A stretch of 64,000 nucleotides of DNA from positions 77,926-141,925 of the forward strand of contig CBDETN010000022.1 in the NCBI GenBank assembly GCA_965242915.1, in the 5' to 3' direction. Positions 49,276 to 59,401 of this stretch are shown here, piece by piece (the first letter of the stretch is position 1; every line of letters starts with the position of its first letter). Made by a program: the position numbers and the translations under genes. The notes under the pieces are model-generated. The model ran no database searches. It was not told where the DNA came from and worked only from the letters and a program-made list of their open reading frames with translations. The stretch is from CAJXII01 sp965242915. Lineage in GTDB: Bacteria; Campylobacterota; Campylobacteria; Campylobacterales; Arcobacteraceae.

Positions 49276-50376
49276 ATGCCTAAAAGAAAACGACAAACTA
49301 AAAAAAGAACTTTAAAAAAATCCCCATTATTTATTATAAATATAATAATTATTATTTGTCTGGTAGTTATATTAGGATTATCAATTAACCTTTTTTATCA
49401 AGATGAAATTTTAGAAGATATACCAACTATAAAAAAACCATTGATTGATAAAAAACAAGAAGAAAAACATTTTCAAGAACAGCAAGCTAAATATTTTGAA
49501 GAAAAAACACAAGCTATGGAAATAGAATATGTAAAAGAAGATATTAATATTATAGAGAAAAAAGAGATTATTGAAACAGAAGAAAGTGTTTTTCACTTTA
49601 TAGAAGAAACTATTACAAAAGAAGATGATAAAATTTATACAAAAACAACTAAAGTTAAAACCAAAATTATTGAAATAGAACAGACTATTATAACTAAACC
49701 AAAACCAAGAATTATAACAAAAGAGATAATCAAACAACTTCCAAAATTAGCTATTATCATAGATGATGTAACAACTAAATATCAAGTACAAAAAATAAGT
49801 AATATATCTTATCCTATAACAATGTCATTTCTACCGCCAACTTCACGACATAAAAATTCAGCAAAAATTGCACAAAATTCTGATATATATATGATACATT
49901 TACCTCTTGAGGCATCTTCTTCACACTTTGAAGAAACTAATACATTACATATTGCAGATAATATAGATATCATAGATAATAGAATGCGAAAGTTAAAAAA
50001 GCTATATCCAAAAGCAAAATATTTAAATAATCATACAGGAAGTAAATTTACATCAAATCCAAAAGCTATGGATAAACTTTTAAAAGTTTTAAAAAAATAT
50101 GGGTATATTTTCTTAGACAGCAGGACTACATCTAAAACAGTTGCAAAAAAATATGCAAAAAAATATGATGTAAAATACTTATCACGAAATATATTTTTGG
50201 ATAATAAAAAAGATAAAAGATATATTCAAAAACAACTAAGAAAAGCCGCACGAATAGCTAAGAAAGACGGTATGGCTATCGCTATTGGGCATCCTTATTC
50301 TATCACTTTAAAAACACTTTCACAGTCTAAACATCTATTACAGGGTTTAGATATAGTATTTATTAATAAGTTATGA
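49276..50376 (+). CDS. Divergent polysaccharide deacetylase family protein
   Basis: The 366-aa protein has one N-terminal membrane helix (about 17-40), a long charged linker (about 55-150) and a C-terminal deacetylase-like domain (KLAIIIDDVTTKYQVQKI, ITMSFLPPTSRH, MIHLPLEAS, NNHTGSKFTS). This is the DUF610/divergent polysaccharide deacetylase family, likely acting on cell-wall sugars. It overlaps dprA by four bases. Confidence 0.8.
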   Translation: MPKRKRQTKKRTLKKSPLFIINIIIIICLVVILGLSINLFYQDEILEDIPTIKKPLIDKKQEEKHFQEQQAKYFEEKTQAMEIEYVKEDINIIEKKEIIETEESVFHFIEETITKEDDKIYTKTTKVKTKIIEIEQTIITKPKPRIITKEIIKQLPKLAIIIDDVTTKYQVQKISNISYPITMSFLPPTSRHKNSAKIAQNSDIYMIHLPLEASSSHFEETNTLHIADNIDIIDNRMRKLKKLYPKAKYLNNHTGSKFTSNPKAMDKLLKVLKKYGYIFLDSRTTSKTVAKKYAKKYDVKYLSRNIFLDNKKDKRYIQKQLRKAARIAKKDGMAIAIGHPYSITLKTLSQSKHLLQGLDIVFINKL

Positions 50377-51149
50377 TACAAACTGTAAATTTTCATATTC
50401 CACAGTGTGATAGTATGAAAAAATATCCTGATAAACTTTTTTATATAGGCAATACAGCATTATTACAGAAACCTAAAATTTCTATCGTTGGAAGCCGATC
50501 CCCAAATCAATATTCCAGAAACTTAATACAAGAAATTTCCGCAAAATTATCTCAAGCCGGAGTTTGTATTGTAAGCGGCGGAGCAATTGGAATTGATGCT
50601 TTAGCTCATAAAGCTGCCGGTGCAAATAATACAATTATGGTGGCAGGGACGGGATTAGATAGGAGATATCCAACTATAAATAAAAATATGATACTGGATA
50701 TTGAAAAAAATGGTTTGCTGCTTAGTCAATTTAAAGCTGATGTTCCATCATTTAAATATAATTTTCCTCTTCGTAATGAGTTGTTGGTAGCTTTAGGAGA
50801 AGTTCTCCTTGTTGCGTATGCTGATATAAACTCAGGAACTATGAGAAGTATAGAATATGCTATAAAAATGAAAAAAGATATTTATGTTTTACCGCATAGA
50901 CTGGGGGAAAGTGACGGAACAAATAAGTTACTGCAAAAAGGAATTGCAAAAGCTATTTTTGATATAAATATATTCGTATCAAAATTCAGCCAAATTCAAA
51001 ATGAAGATGGAATAATTGATGAGTTTTTACAATATTGTCAAAATGCCCCAACTTATGATGAAGCTGTTAGTAAATATGGAGCTAAGGTTTTTGAGTATGA
51101 GTTAATGGGGAAAATAGATATACAAAATGGGATTGTAATCCTTAACTAA
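50373..51149 (+). CDS. dprA: DNA-processing protein DprA/Smf
   Basis: DprA binds incoming single strands and loads RecA during natural transformation. The 258-aa protein has the Rossmann signature IVGSRSPNQYSRNL, IVSGGAIGIDALAHKAA and GTGLDRRYP, then FKYNFPLRNELL. It is shorter than the common form (no clear winged-helix C-domain), as in many Campylobacterota. The stop overlaps the convergent murC by four bases. Confidence 0.9.
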   Translation: MIQTVNFHIPQCDSMKKYPDKLFYIGNTALLQKPKISIVGSRSPNQYSRNLIQEISAKLSQAGVCIVSGGAIGIDALAHKAAGANNTIMVAGTGLDRRYPTINKNMILDIEKNGLLLSQFKADVPSFKYNFPLRNELLVALGEVLLVAYADINSGTMRSIEYAIKMKKDIYVLPHRLGESDGTNKLLQKGIAKAIFDINIFVSKFSQIQNEDGIIDEFLQYCQNAPTYDEAVSKYGAKVFEYELMGKIDIQNGIVILN

Positions 51150-52441
51150 ACTCTTAACTGATAAGTAATATCTCCGGCACCTACACCTAAAACCATTCCG
51201 CTATTTATAGTTTTTAATATCTTTTTATCTTTAATTAGATTTATTTGTCCTGTATAAGTTTCGCAAGTATCTGCAAAAGTTAAATTGTAAGATGCAAATT
51301 CTTTAGCAAAGTCAATATCTAAAATAGGCTCGGCAACTGTCCAGACAGGTAATATAACAAGTTCATCACACCCTTGAAAGCATTTTTTAAAAGCTTCTAA
51401 GTTATCTTGCGTTCTACTGTATTTATGCGGCTGCCATATAATTGTTGTATGTTTTATTTGCATTAAATCATTATATAATTTAATAGATTCCAAAGTAGCT
51501 TTTATCTCTGTTGGATGATGTGCATAATCATCGATTATCACCAAATCATCATTTTTTTGAACGATATCAAATCTTTTTTTAATACCTTTATAGTTTAAAA
51601 GATTTATTCTGATTATTTCACAATCCATATTTTGCAATGCTGCTAAAATTGCCATTGAAGCATCAAAAGCAATATGGTCACCAAACCCCCAAACTTCAAA
51701 AACACCTAAATCTTTTAATTCAAATTTAGTATGAGGTTCACCATCCTTTAAAAAGAATTCACAATTTTTTATATCTTTACTTGGATACAGTTTTATTGCG
51801 TCACCTTTATAATCTTTTAAAAAATCATCTTCGGCATTTATTACTTTTAGAGGTGCGATATCAAGAAAAATTTTATAAGCATTATAAAATCTCTCTTCAT
51901 CATAATTATAATACTCCATATGTTCAGGTTCTGTATTTAATACAATGGAACAATATGGATTTGATTGTAAAAAACTCTCATCACTTTCATCAGCTTCAAA
52001 AGCTAAAATATCATCAACATATCTAAAGTTTGAATCAAACTCTTTACTAATAGCACCGATTAAAGCACTGCTTTGCATTATTGAAGCTAACATCGCTGTT
52101 GTTGTACTCTTCCCATGAGCAGCACAAATACTATAATTCTTTGTATCTTTTAAAATAATCGGCAAAGCATCTTTTCTTGAAAGAACAGTTAGCTTCTGTT
52201 TATCAGCCTCCATCCGCTCTGTATTAGTGTGTGTTACTGCTGCACTGTAAATAACTAAATCTTGATTTTTAATTGCATCTGCACTTTGTGGGATATTTAC
52301 AACTATCCCCTCCTCTTCAAGCTTTTTTGTAATAGGGGTAGATTTTATATCACTGCCGCTAACCGTATGACCGCTGTATTTTAAAAATCTGGCAAGTGCA
52401 GAGAGTCCAATACCGCCTATTCCAATAAAATGAACTCTCAT
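51146..52441 (-). CDS. murC: UDP-N-acetylmuramate-L-alanine ligase
   Basis: MurC adds L-Ala to UDP-MurNAc. The 431-aa protein has HFIGIGGIGLSALARFLKYSG (UDP-sugar binding), the ATP loop in AAHGKSTTTAML, LNTEPEHMEYY and IDDYAHHPTEIKATLE. Length is slightly short of E. coli (491) but typical for the phylum. It overlaps the upstream gene by one base. Confidence 0.95.
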   Translation of the reverse strand: MRVHFIGIGGIGLSALARFLKYSGHTVSGSDIKSTPITKKLEEEGIVVNIPQSADAIKNQDLVIYSAAVTHTNTERMEADKQKLTVLSRKDALPIILKDTKNYSICAAHGKSTTTAMLASIMQSSALIGAISKEFDSNFRYVDDILAFEADESDESFLQSNPYCSIVLNTEPEHMEYYNYDEERFYNAYKIFLDIAPLKVINAEDDFLKDYKGDAIKLYPSKDIKNCEFFLKDGEPHTKFELKDLGVFEVWGFGDHIAFDASMAILAALQNMDCEIIRINLLNYKGIKKRFDIVQKNDDLVIIDDYAHHPTEIKATLESIKLYNDLMQIKHTTIIWQPHKYSRTQDNLEAFKKCFQGCDELVILPVWTVAEPILDIDFAKEFASYNLTFADTCETYTGQINLIKDKKILKTINSGMVLGVGAGDITYQLRV

Positions 52442-53019
52442 TAGTCTAACATATGCCCAAGTTCATCCAATAAATCACCTAAAATCTCTCTATTTTCACT
52501 TATATACTCTTTTGTATCTACGCTAAAGTTTACGATAAAGTACCCATAAACCTCATCATCTGCCATTTGATCTTGAGATACCAAAGTATCATGAAACTTA
52601 TCCATATCTATAGATTTAGCACAAGCAATTAGATGTATTTTAATCGCGCTTGATAATTTTTTATCTTCTATAATTCTTGATAAAATAAAAAATAACTCTT
52701 TTGCCCCTTGAAAGTTTTCATTGCTCCATTTTTCAATCGCATGTTCATAAAATGCTCTAATTAAATAAATATCATCATTTAATAAACTAAGTTTATTACC
52801 GCCATTAAGCCTATCTTCAATATCATCAAAAGCAACTCTTAAAATAGTTTCATAAATTTTATTTATTCTAGCTTCTTCTAAATCTAAGATTAATAAATTA
52901 TCAAGTACCTCATATAATATTTCTAAATTTTCACTGGCAATAGCTTCTTTTTCTCTAGTTTCTAAGTAATTTAAAAACTCTGGATTTGTTCTAGCTTCTT
53001 GTAATTCTTTATCATTCAC
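52441..53019 (-). CDS. Conserved hypothetical helical protein
   Basis: The 192-aa acidic protein looks entirely helical, with no membrane segment or catalytic motif that I can name. It is a conserved neighbour of murC and the aminotransferase in Campylobacterota, as far as I recall. It is translationally coupled on both sides (four-base overlap with the aminotransferase stop, one base with murC). Confidence 0.7.
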   Translation of the reverse strand: MNDKELQEARTNPEFLNYLETREKEAIASENLEILYEVLDNLLILDLEEARINKIYETILRVAFDDIEDRLNGGNKLSLLNDDIYLIRAFYEHAIEKWSNENFQGAKELFFILSRIIEDKKLSSAIKIHLIACAKSIDMDKFHDTLVSQDQMADDEVYGYFIVNFSVDTKEYISENREILGDLLDELGHMLD

Positions 53020-54152
53020 TTGTAATTCCTTATAAATTCTTTTAGTCTCTCACATATTTCTTTTATTTTAACTTCATTTTCAACCAAAGCAATTCTTATG
53101 TAATCTTTCCCTATGCCGTTTCTGCCTAAAAAACTGCCCGGTAAAACTTTAATATTCTTTTCTTTATAAAGTTCTTGGGTAAATCTTAATTCATCTTTAA
53201 CTTTAAGCCAAATATAAAATGTAGCTTCAGGAATTTTTATATCTAAAATCTCTTTTGCAATTTCAAAATTTTTCTTATATATATCTCTAAACTTTTGAAC
53301 ATGTTTTTCATCACTCCAAGCAATTGCAGCTGTTTTTTGCAACGGCAACGGCAAAGCGCATCCTACATAAGTACGATAACTCATATATGCTTTTAAAATC
53401 TCTTTATCGCCTGCTATAAATCCACTTCGCAAACCCGGTGCTGAACTTCTTTTTGAAATAGAATTCAATACTAAACAATTTCTAAAATCATCATTTCCTA
53501 TATCTTTACAAATCTCCAGTAAACTAACAGGTTTTTTATTTTCATCAAAATATAATTCGCTGTAGCATTCATCGTTTATTAATACAAAATCAAATTCTAA
53601 AGCTTTTTTAACCCATTTTTTTAATTCATCTTTACTAATAGTTGCAGATGTTGGATTGTTTGGAAAGTTTAATATTACCAAATCACATTTTTGTAATTCT
53701 TCATCATTGATTTTTGGTATAAAATTATTAGCAGCTGTTAAATCTAAATGAATAATTGAAGCAGAACTGGCAATAGCAGCACCTTCATAAATTTGATAAA
53801 AAGGATTTGTAAATGCCATAGTAGGGTTTGTTTTACCAAATAAATAAAACTGTGGAAAATTAAAGAGCACCTCTCTTGTCCCAAAAGTTGGAATTATTTC
53901 ATTCATTTGCAAAGATACTCCAAATCTTTTATTAAAAAAACCTATCATAGATTCTTTCAAGAAATCTTCCCCTGAACTTTTAGGATATTTATTCAATAAA
54001 CTTGTAGTATTCTTTAATTCATCTTGTATAAACTGCGGTGTATTAAACTGTGGTTCTCCGATTGTTAAGCTGCTAGCCTCAAAATCTTTATTGGCATCAA
54101 TTCCATCCAATAATTCATTTAACTTTTCGAATGGATATGTCTCGAAATTCAT
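53016..54152 (-). CDS. Aminotransferase class I/II, probable succinyldiaminopimelate transaminase
   Basis: The 378-aa fold-type I PLP protein has SLTIGEPQFNTPQFIQD, NFPNNPTSATIS (Asn for substrate), NDECYSELYF (Asp to PLP) and the PLP lysine in NSISKRSSAPGLRSGF. Campylobacterota use this enzyme as DapC in lysine/peptidoglycan synthesis, and the neighbouring murC fits. It starts one base before the next gene's stop region. Confidence 0.85.
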   Translation of the reverse strand: MNFETYPFEKLNELLDGIDANKDFEASSLTIGEPQFNTPQFIQDELKNTTSLLNKYPKSSGEDFLKESMIGFFNKRFGVSLQMNEIIPTFGTREVLFNFPQFYLFGKTNPTMAFTNPFYQIYEGAAIASSASIIHLDLTAANNFIPKINDEELQKCDLVILNFPNNPTSATISKDELKKWVKKALEFDFVLINDECYSELYFDENKKPVSLLEICKDIGNDDFRNCLVLNSISKRSSAPGLRSGFIAGDKEILKAYMSYRTYVGCALPLPLQKTAAIAWSDEKHVQKFRDIYKKNFEIAKEILDIKIPEATFYIWLKVKDELRFTQELYKEKNIKVLPGSFLGRNGIGKDYIRIALVENEVKIKEICERLKEFIRNYK

Positions 54153-55583
54153 TTACTTTCCTTCTCCCTCAATAATCGGTATTAAAAGTTGATTATATAT
54201 TGATAAATCAAACGATAATAAATCACTGTTAGTGCTTAAAAAATTAAATCTTCTTCTGTCAAACATCTCTTCTTTTATCGGTAAAATTTGTAAAATATTT
54301 TGTTCTTTTTTTAATTCATTCATAGGATTATTTCCATTGGATGTTATTATAATCTCCTGATTAAAAATTTTTGATAAATTTTCAAGATGAGAGATAAGCT
54401 TATCTTTCTTTAAATCACCTATTGGATCCATATTAAATATTTTAATTTTTAATTTTAACTGTCCGGAAATATCAAATACCACAGGAGACAATTGCTCATA
54501 ATTTTCCTCTTCATTCAGCAAAAGAACAGTATTTTTAATTGTTGATAATTTCTCAGTTCCTACTTTAAAGATTGGTATTTTATGCTCTATTACATTTTTA
54601 ATCGCTTCTTTATGTTCCAATAAGCTTTGTGTAAGAACAAGCAGACCTATATCAAAGCGTTTTTTATCCTCTTTAAGTATAGTATTAATTCCCATATTTG
54701 CATAATCTATTTCCACTACTATATTATCTATATTTTTTGTTAAATCTTTTATTTTATTCATAATTATAGCTGTTGTCGGTCTTGTAATTTTAATGATTAA
54801 TTCTTTATTCTTCATTTTTTTATGTAAGAATTTTGCTTTTTTAATAGCATCGATCACTTCATATTCTTGCTGTACATATAAATCACAATAAACATAAATA
54901 TTGTTACCAAAGGGCATAGGAAAATGCCCTGCTGTTCGAGAAATAGCACCATAAACTTGTGTTAAAACCTCAGGTTTACCTATTATTAAAATCACATCAT
55001 TTGGTTTTAAAACTAAAGACGGCTTTACATTGATCAATATATGATTCCTATAAAGTGCAAAAATTTTCCAATCTTTTTGCGCAACACTTCCTATATATCT
55101 ATAAGCATAAGAACTTCCAAATGGAATTTTAATTTCCATTATCTCCCCTTGCTTCAACCCAATATTTTGAGCTAAAACAGGTATATTGGGCAGTTGTTCC
55201 AATAACCCATTTGCTAAAACTTCATTACCTCTATAGTAGTGTACTTTGGTATCATTGCTATCTAAATTCCAACTGTCATAAACAGTAAAATGAAAATTTT
55301 CTTTATATTTTCTGATATTTCCAATAACGCTTAAGGTATCATCTTTAGTATTTAATACTACTAATGCTTCATTATGAATAACTTTGTCTAAAATAAATTT
55401 TAATTTTGATTGGCTTGTCGGATCAAATTTATAAAAAGTAAAATTAGAAGGTTTTTGTTCCGGTAATATGTAATCGTTCATATAAACAATATCATAAACA
55501 TTGCTGCCAGTATTCGTTTCAACCATTCTGTCTAAAAGTTTTTTGGCAATAATGCCGTCAAGGATAACTAATACATTTTTCAT
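54153..55583 (-). CDS. COG3400/TrkA-like regulatory protein
   Basis: The 476-aa cytoplasmic protein has an N-terminal Rossmann-like domain (about 1-130) and an RCK_C/TrkA_C-like part (about 145-215: GSSYAYRYIGSVAQ...LKPNDVILIIGKPEVL). The rest (about 225-476) is unassigned with a repeated alpha/beta pattern. It matches the COG3400 family, found near murC in this phylum. It may gate a K+ channel or transporter, but none lies beside it. Confidence 0.7.
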   Translation of the reverse strand: MKNVLVILDGIIAKKLLDRMVETNTGSNVYDIVYMNDYILPEQKPSNFTFYKFDPTSQSKLKFILDKVIHNEALVVLNTKDDTLSVIGNIRKYKENFHFTVYDSWNLDSNDTKVHYYRGNEVLANGLLEQLPNIPVLAQNIGLKQGEIMEIKIPFGSSYAYRYIGSVAQKDWKIFALYRNHILINVKPSLVLKPNDVILIIGKPEVLTQVYGAISRTAGHFPMPFGNNIYVYCDLYVQQEYEVIDAIKKAKFLHKKMKNKELIIKITRPTTAIIMNKIKDLTKNIDNIVVEIDYANMGINTILKEDKKRFDIGLLVLTQSLLEHKEAIKNVIEHKIPIFKVGTEKLSTIKNTVLLLNEEENYEQLSPVVFDISGQLKLKIKIFNMDPIGDLKKDKLISHLENLSKIFNQEIIITSNGNNPMNELKKEQNILQILPIKEEMFDRRRFNFLSTNSDLLSFDLSIYNQLLIPIIEGEGK

Positions 55584-55641
55584 TAGGATATTATAGCTAA
55601 TTTATGTTAAAATGCACACCTTTAAAAGTATTTGGAGATTT

Positions 55642-55965
55642 ATGAATAACAATGTAAAGGTAAGACAATTACCAAAAAAAACTTTTCTGTATATAGCGAT
55701 ACTTGTAATTGCAGGTATATTAGCTGTATTTATTGTTAAAGACGGCAAAGCTAGAAAAGCCACAAAAATTTTAACTCAACTGGGCTTTACCAAAGTTAGT
55801 GATGTATCAGTATTTGCAAGAACAGAATTTTTAAATGAAGGTACAAATGTCAAAGGGTATCAATATTCTTTAAAATTTATTGATTTAACTACACAAAAAG
55901 AGTGCAGAGGTTTTATCCTAAAAGATTTTAAAGGTAAAATTGCCAAAGATTTAGAGTGTAAATAA
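55642..55965 (+). CDS. Membrane-anchored hypothetical protein
   Basis: I chose 55642 because TTTGGAGATTT precedes it; an upstream in-frame ATG at 55612 lacks a ribosome site. The 107-aa product has one N-terminal helix (about 15-34) and a small soluble domain with two cysteines near the end (KECRGF, LECK). Family unknown. It starts a run of same-strand genes with tal and the DAHP synthase. Confidence 0.65.
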   Translation: MNNNVKVRQLPKKTFLYIAILVIAGILAVFIVKDGKARKATKILTQLGFTKVSDVSVFARTEFLNEGTNVKGYQYSLKFIDLTTQKECRGFILKDFKGKIAKDLECK

Positions 55966-55975
55966 AGGTAAAAAT

Positions 55976-56968
55976 ATGAGTTTGAAAGAAAAAATAAATT
56001 TTTCACTATGGTGTGATTTTATTGAGCGAGATTTTTTAGAAGAAGGTTTCCAAGATCTATTAGATAAAAAATTAATACACGGTGCTACAAGCAACCCTGC
56101 AATTTTTAAAAATGCAATTGTAACTTCAAGTGCTTATGAACAACAAATCAATATGCTGCAGGCAAATGAACCAAAAAAGATTTATGAAGAACTCTCCGGT
56201 ACTGATATTAAAAGAGCGGCCGCTATATTAAAGCCTTTGCATGATGAAAATGATGAAGATGGCTTTATATCTTTAGAAGTAGACCCTTATCTTTGTGACG
56301 ATGTTTTAGGAACTCTTGAAGAGGGTGCAAGATTATATAATCAACTTAAACATGAGAATGTAATGATTAAAGTTCCTGCTACTGAAGCCGGTTATCCTGC
56401 AATGAAAAATCTTACTGCTATGGGTATACCTGTAAATGCAACTTTAATCTTTTCTCCCAAACAAGCGATTAAATGTGCTCAGGCTTTAGATGAAGGGATA
56501 ACGGAAAGTCAAAAAGATACAAAAGCTGTAATATCAATTTTTGTTAGTAGATTCGATAGATTATTAGATAATAAACTTAACTCTGCTAGTTTAGAACGAG
56601 GAAAGTTAGGTATCATAAATGCTACAAAATGTTATCATGAAATCCAAAAATTTAAAAATAAAAATATTAGAACTTTGTTTGCAAGTACAGGAGTGAAAGG
56701 TGATACTTTAAGTCCAAGCTATTATATAGATAACTTAATTTTCCCAAATACCATTAACACCGCACCTTTAGATGCTATAAAAGCATGGGAAGAAAATGGG
56801 AAGAAAGAGATATCTAACATTTTAAGTGAAGATGCATGTAACGAATATTTTAAAATATTAAAATATAAAAATATAAATATCCAATCCGCTTATGATGAAT
56901 TACTTAAAGATGGATTGAGTGCATTTAAGGTATCATTTGACGAATTACTAAATAAAGTTAAATTATAA
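55976..56968 (+). CDS. tal: Transaldolase
   Basis: Transaldolase moves dihydroxyacetone units in the pentose phosphate pathway. The 330-aa protein has GATSNPAIFKNAI at the N-terminus, the Schiff-base lysine in NVMIKVPATEAGYPA and SIFVSRFDRLLD. It belongs to the class seen in Campylobacterota. Ten bases separate it from the gene before it. Confidence 0.93.
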   Translation: MSLKEKINFSLWCDFIERDFLEEGFQDLLDKKLIHGATSNPAIFKNAIVTSSAYEQQINMLQANEPKKIYEELSGTDIKRAAAILKPLHDENDEDGFISLEVDPYLCDDVLGTLEEGARLYNQLKHENVMIKVPATEAGYPAMKNLTAMGIPVNATLIFSPKQAIKCAQALDEGITESQKDTKAVISIFVSRFDRLLDNKLNSASLERGKLGIINATKCYHEIQKFKNKNIRTLFASTGVKGDTLSPSYYIDNLIFPNTINTAPLDAIKAWEENGKKEISNILSEDACNEYFKILKYKNINIQSAYDELLKDGLSAFKVSFDELLNKVKL

Positions 56969-56986
56969 AAGATTAAGGCTAAGAAT

Positions 56987-58354
56987 ATGAGTACCATTTG
57001 GACACCTGATAGTTGGAGAAAATTCCCGATAAAACAGCAACCTAACTATACAGATTTAAAAAAATTAAGCAAAGTTGAAAAAGAATTATCAAGCTATCCT
57101 CCCCTTATTTTTGCCCAAGAAGCTAGAAGCTTAAAAGAAAAATTAGCAGATGTATCAAACGGAAATGCATTTTTACTTCAAGGTGGAGATTGTGCTGAGA
57201 GCTTTAATAATTTTAATGCAAACAATATAAAATCACTTTTCCAAGTTATGATGCAAATGGCTGTTGTGATGACTTTTAGCGGTGGTAAACCTGTCGTAAA
57301 AGTTGGACGAGTTGCGGGACAATTTGCAAAACCTAGAAGTAGTGATACTGAAATTATAGATGGTGTTGAGTATCCAAGCTATAGAGGAGATATCATAAAT
57401 GATATTGAAGCTGATTTAAATTTACGAATACCCAACCCTAAAAGACTTTTAAAAGCTTACAATCAAAGTGCAGCTACTCTAAATCTACTTCGAGCATTTG
57501 CAAGAGGTGGAATGGCTGATTTAAATAAAGTGCATAGTTGGAATTTAGACTATATGAAAAGTCATCCTTTAGGTACAAAATATGAAGAGATAGCTTGTAA
57601 AATCAGTGATGCTTTAAGATTTATGGAATCTTGCGGAATTACTTCTAAAAATACACCAAATCTTAATCAAACTGTTCTTTATACTTCACATGAAGCTTTA
57701 CTTTTAAATTATGAAGAAGCACTAACCAGAAAAGACAGTATAACCGGAGATTGGTACGATTGCTCTGCTCATATGCTTTGGATTGGAGATAGAACAAGAG
57801 ATTTAAATGAAGCTCATATTGAATACTTCAGAGGCATTAAAAATCCAATCGGATGTAAAGTCGGTCCTACAATGCAAGAGGATGAATTAATTAAATTAAT
57901 TGATGCTTTAAATCCTGACAATGAAGCTGGAAGATTAAACTTGATTGTACGAATGGGTGCTGATAAAATAGCAGACCATTTTCCAAATCTTCTTAAAAAA
58001 GTTGAGAGAGAAGGTAAAAAGATTGTATGGAGTTGTGACCCAATGCACGGAAATATTGAGAAAGCTCCAAATGGATATAAGACCAGAGACTTTGACAATA
58101 TTTTAAGTGAAGTTAAACAATTTTTTCAAATCCATAAAGCACAAGGAAGTATCGCAGGTGGTATCCATTTAGAGATGACAGGACAAAATGTAACTGAATG
58201 TACAGGTAGCAAATCAAGTGCTATTACAACAGATGATTTAACATCAAGATATCACACTCAATGTGATCCAAGATTAAATGCTGACCAATCTTTAGAATTG
58301 GCATTTATGATAGCTGATGCGTTACACGAAGCAAATAGCGGTTCTACGAAGTAG
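56987..58354 (+). CDS. 3-deoxy-7-phosphoheptulonate synthase, class II
   Basis: This enzyme starts aromatic amino acid synthesis by joining PEP and erythrose 4-phosphate. The 455-aa protein is the plant-like class II type: TPDSWRKFPIKQQPNY, LQGGDCAESF (metal Cys), RVAGQFAKPRS, KVGPTMQEDEL and GGIHLEMTGQNVTECTGS. Its substrate erythrose 4-phosphate is a product of the transaldolase encoded just before it. Confidence 0.95.
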   Translation: MSTIWTPDSWRKFPIKQQPNYTDLKKLSKVEKELSSYPPLIFAQEARSLKEKLADVSNGNAFLLQGGDCAESFNNFNANNIKSLFQVMMQMAVVMTFSGGKPVVKVGRVAGQFAKPRSSDTEIIDGVEYPSYRGDIINDIEADLNLRIPNPKRLLKAYNQSAATLNLLRAFARGGMADLNKVHSWNLDYMKSHPLGTKYEEIACKISDALRFMESCGITSKNTPNLNQTVLYTSHEALLLNYEEALTRKDSITGDWYDCSAHMLWIGDRTRDLNEAHIEYFRGIKNPIGCKVGPTMQEDELIKLIDALNPDNEAGRLNLIVRMGADKIADHFPNLLKKVEREGKKIVWSCDPMHGNIEKAPNGYKTRDFDNILSEVKQFFQIHKAQGSIAGGIHLEMTGQNVTECTGSKSSAITTDDLTSRYHTQCDPRLNADQSLELAFMIADALHEANSGSTK

Positions 58355-58412
58355 AATCTTGATTTATAAAAGAAGCCAGATAAAAGATAAAAAGATAAAA
58401 AAAAGAGGATTA

Positions 58413-59387
58413 ATAATGATAGAAAAAGAGGGTTCAATATTGACTGTAAGAAAAGATATAAAAGTTTTTGACTGTACTATTAGGGATGGTGGACTGGTAA
58501 ATAACTTTCACTTTACAGATGAGTTTGTAAAAGGGGTGTATTATACTTGTGTTGCTGCTGGTGTTGATTATATGGAGATAGGGAAAAATAACTCTACAAC
58601 TTTAATGAGTGAAGAGGAATTTGGAGCTTGGAACTTTTGTAAAGAGGAAGATATACGAAGAATTGTTGGTAATAATGATACAGATATGAAAATAGCTGTT
58701 ATGTCAGATATTGGAAGAACAGTAAATAGTGAATTATTGCCAAAAGAGGAAAGTGTTGTTGATATGATAAGAATAGCAACTTATATTCATCAAATTCCAG
58801 CTGCAATTGAACTTATAGAAGAAGCTCATGCAAAAGGTTATGAAACAACCGTAAATATTATGGCTGTTGCCAAAGCTTTTGATGATGAATTGGATGAAGT
58901 TTTAGAATTAGTTAGTAAAACAAATGTAGATGTTATCTATATAGCAGATACTTTTGGATCATTTTATCCGGAACAAATCAATAAACTTACAAAAAAATAT
59001 GTAAAAATTGCAAGAGCTACAGGAAAACAAATAGGTATCCACGCGCACAATAATATTCAATTAGCTTTTGCAAATACTATCGAATCTATGATGTATGGGA
59101 CAAGCTTTTTAGATGTTACTGTTTCAGGATTAGGCAGAGGTGCGGGAAATTGTTCTATGGAACTTCTAATTGGGTTTCTTAAAAATCCAAAATATAAACT
59201 AATGCCCGTATTAAAATTTATAGAAGAATATATAGTGCCGCTTGAAAAAGAATTGGACTGGGGATACAGCATACCATATATGTTAACAGGACAACTTGTT
59301 GAACATCCAAGATCAGCTATGAAAGCAAGAGATGAGAACGATACAAATTATACACAGTTTTATAGATCTCTGATGGATGCACAATAG
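58413..59387 (+). CDS. DRE-TIM metallolyase family aldolase
   Basis: I chose 58413 because AAAGAGGATTAATA precedes it; a longer frame back to 58317 overlaps the DAHP synthase without a ribosome site. The 324-aa protein has the DRE-TIM signature DCTIRDGGLVNNF, metal-binding HAHNN and GxGRGAGN. It belongs to the HMGL-like aldolases related to 4-hydroxy-2-oxovalerate aldolase. The substrate is not known. Confidence 0.8.
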   Translation: MMIEKEGSILTVRKDIKVFDCTIRDGGLVNNFHFTDEFVKGVYYTCVAAGVDYMEIGKNNSTTLMSEEEFGAWNFCKEEDIRRIVGNNDTDMKIAVMSDIGRTVNSELLPKEESVVDMIRIATYIHQIPAAIELIEEAHAKGYETTVNIMAVAKAFDDELDEVLELVSKTNVDVIYIADTFGSFYPEQINKLTKKYVKIARATGKQIGIHAHNNIQLAFANTIESMMYGTSFLDVTVSGLGRGAGNCSMELLIGFLKNPKYKLMPVLKFIEEYIVPLEKELDWGYSIPYMLTGQLVEHPRSAMKARDENDTNYTQFYRSLMDAQ

Positions 59388-59401
59388 CAACTGTTATCTA
59401 A

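Noticed and set aside
58317..58412. N-terminal extension of the DRE-TIM aldolase overlapping the DAHP synthase
   Set aside because: The extension is basic, without similarity, and a good ribosome site precedes the ATG at 58413.
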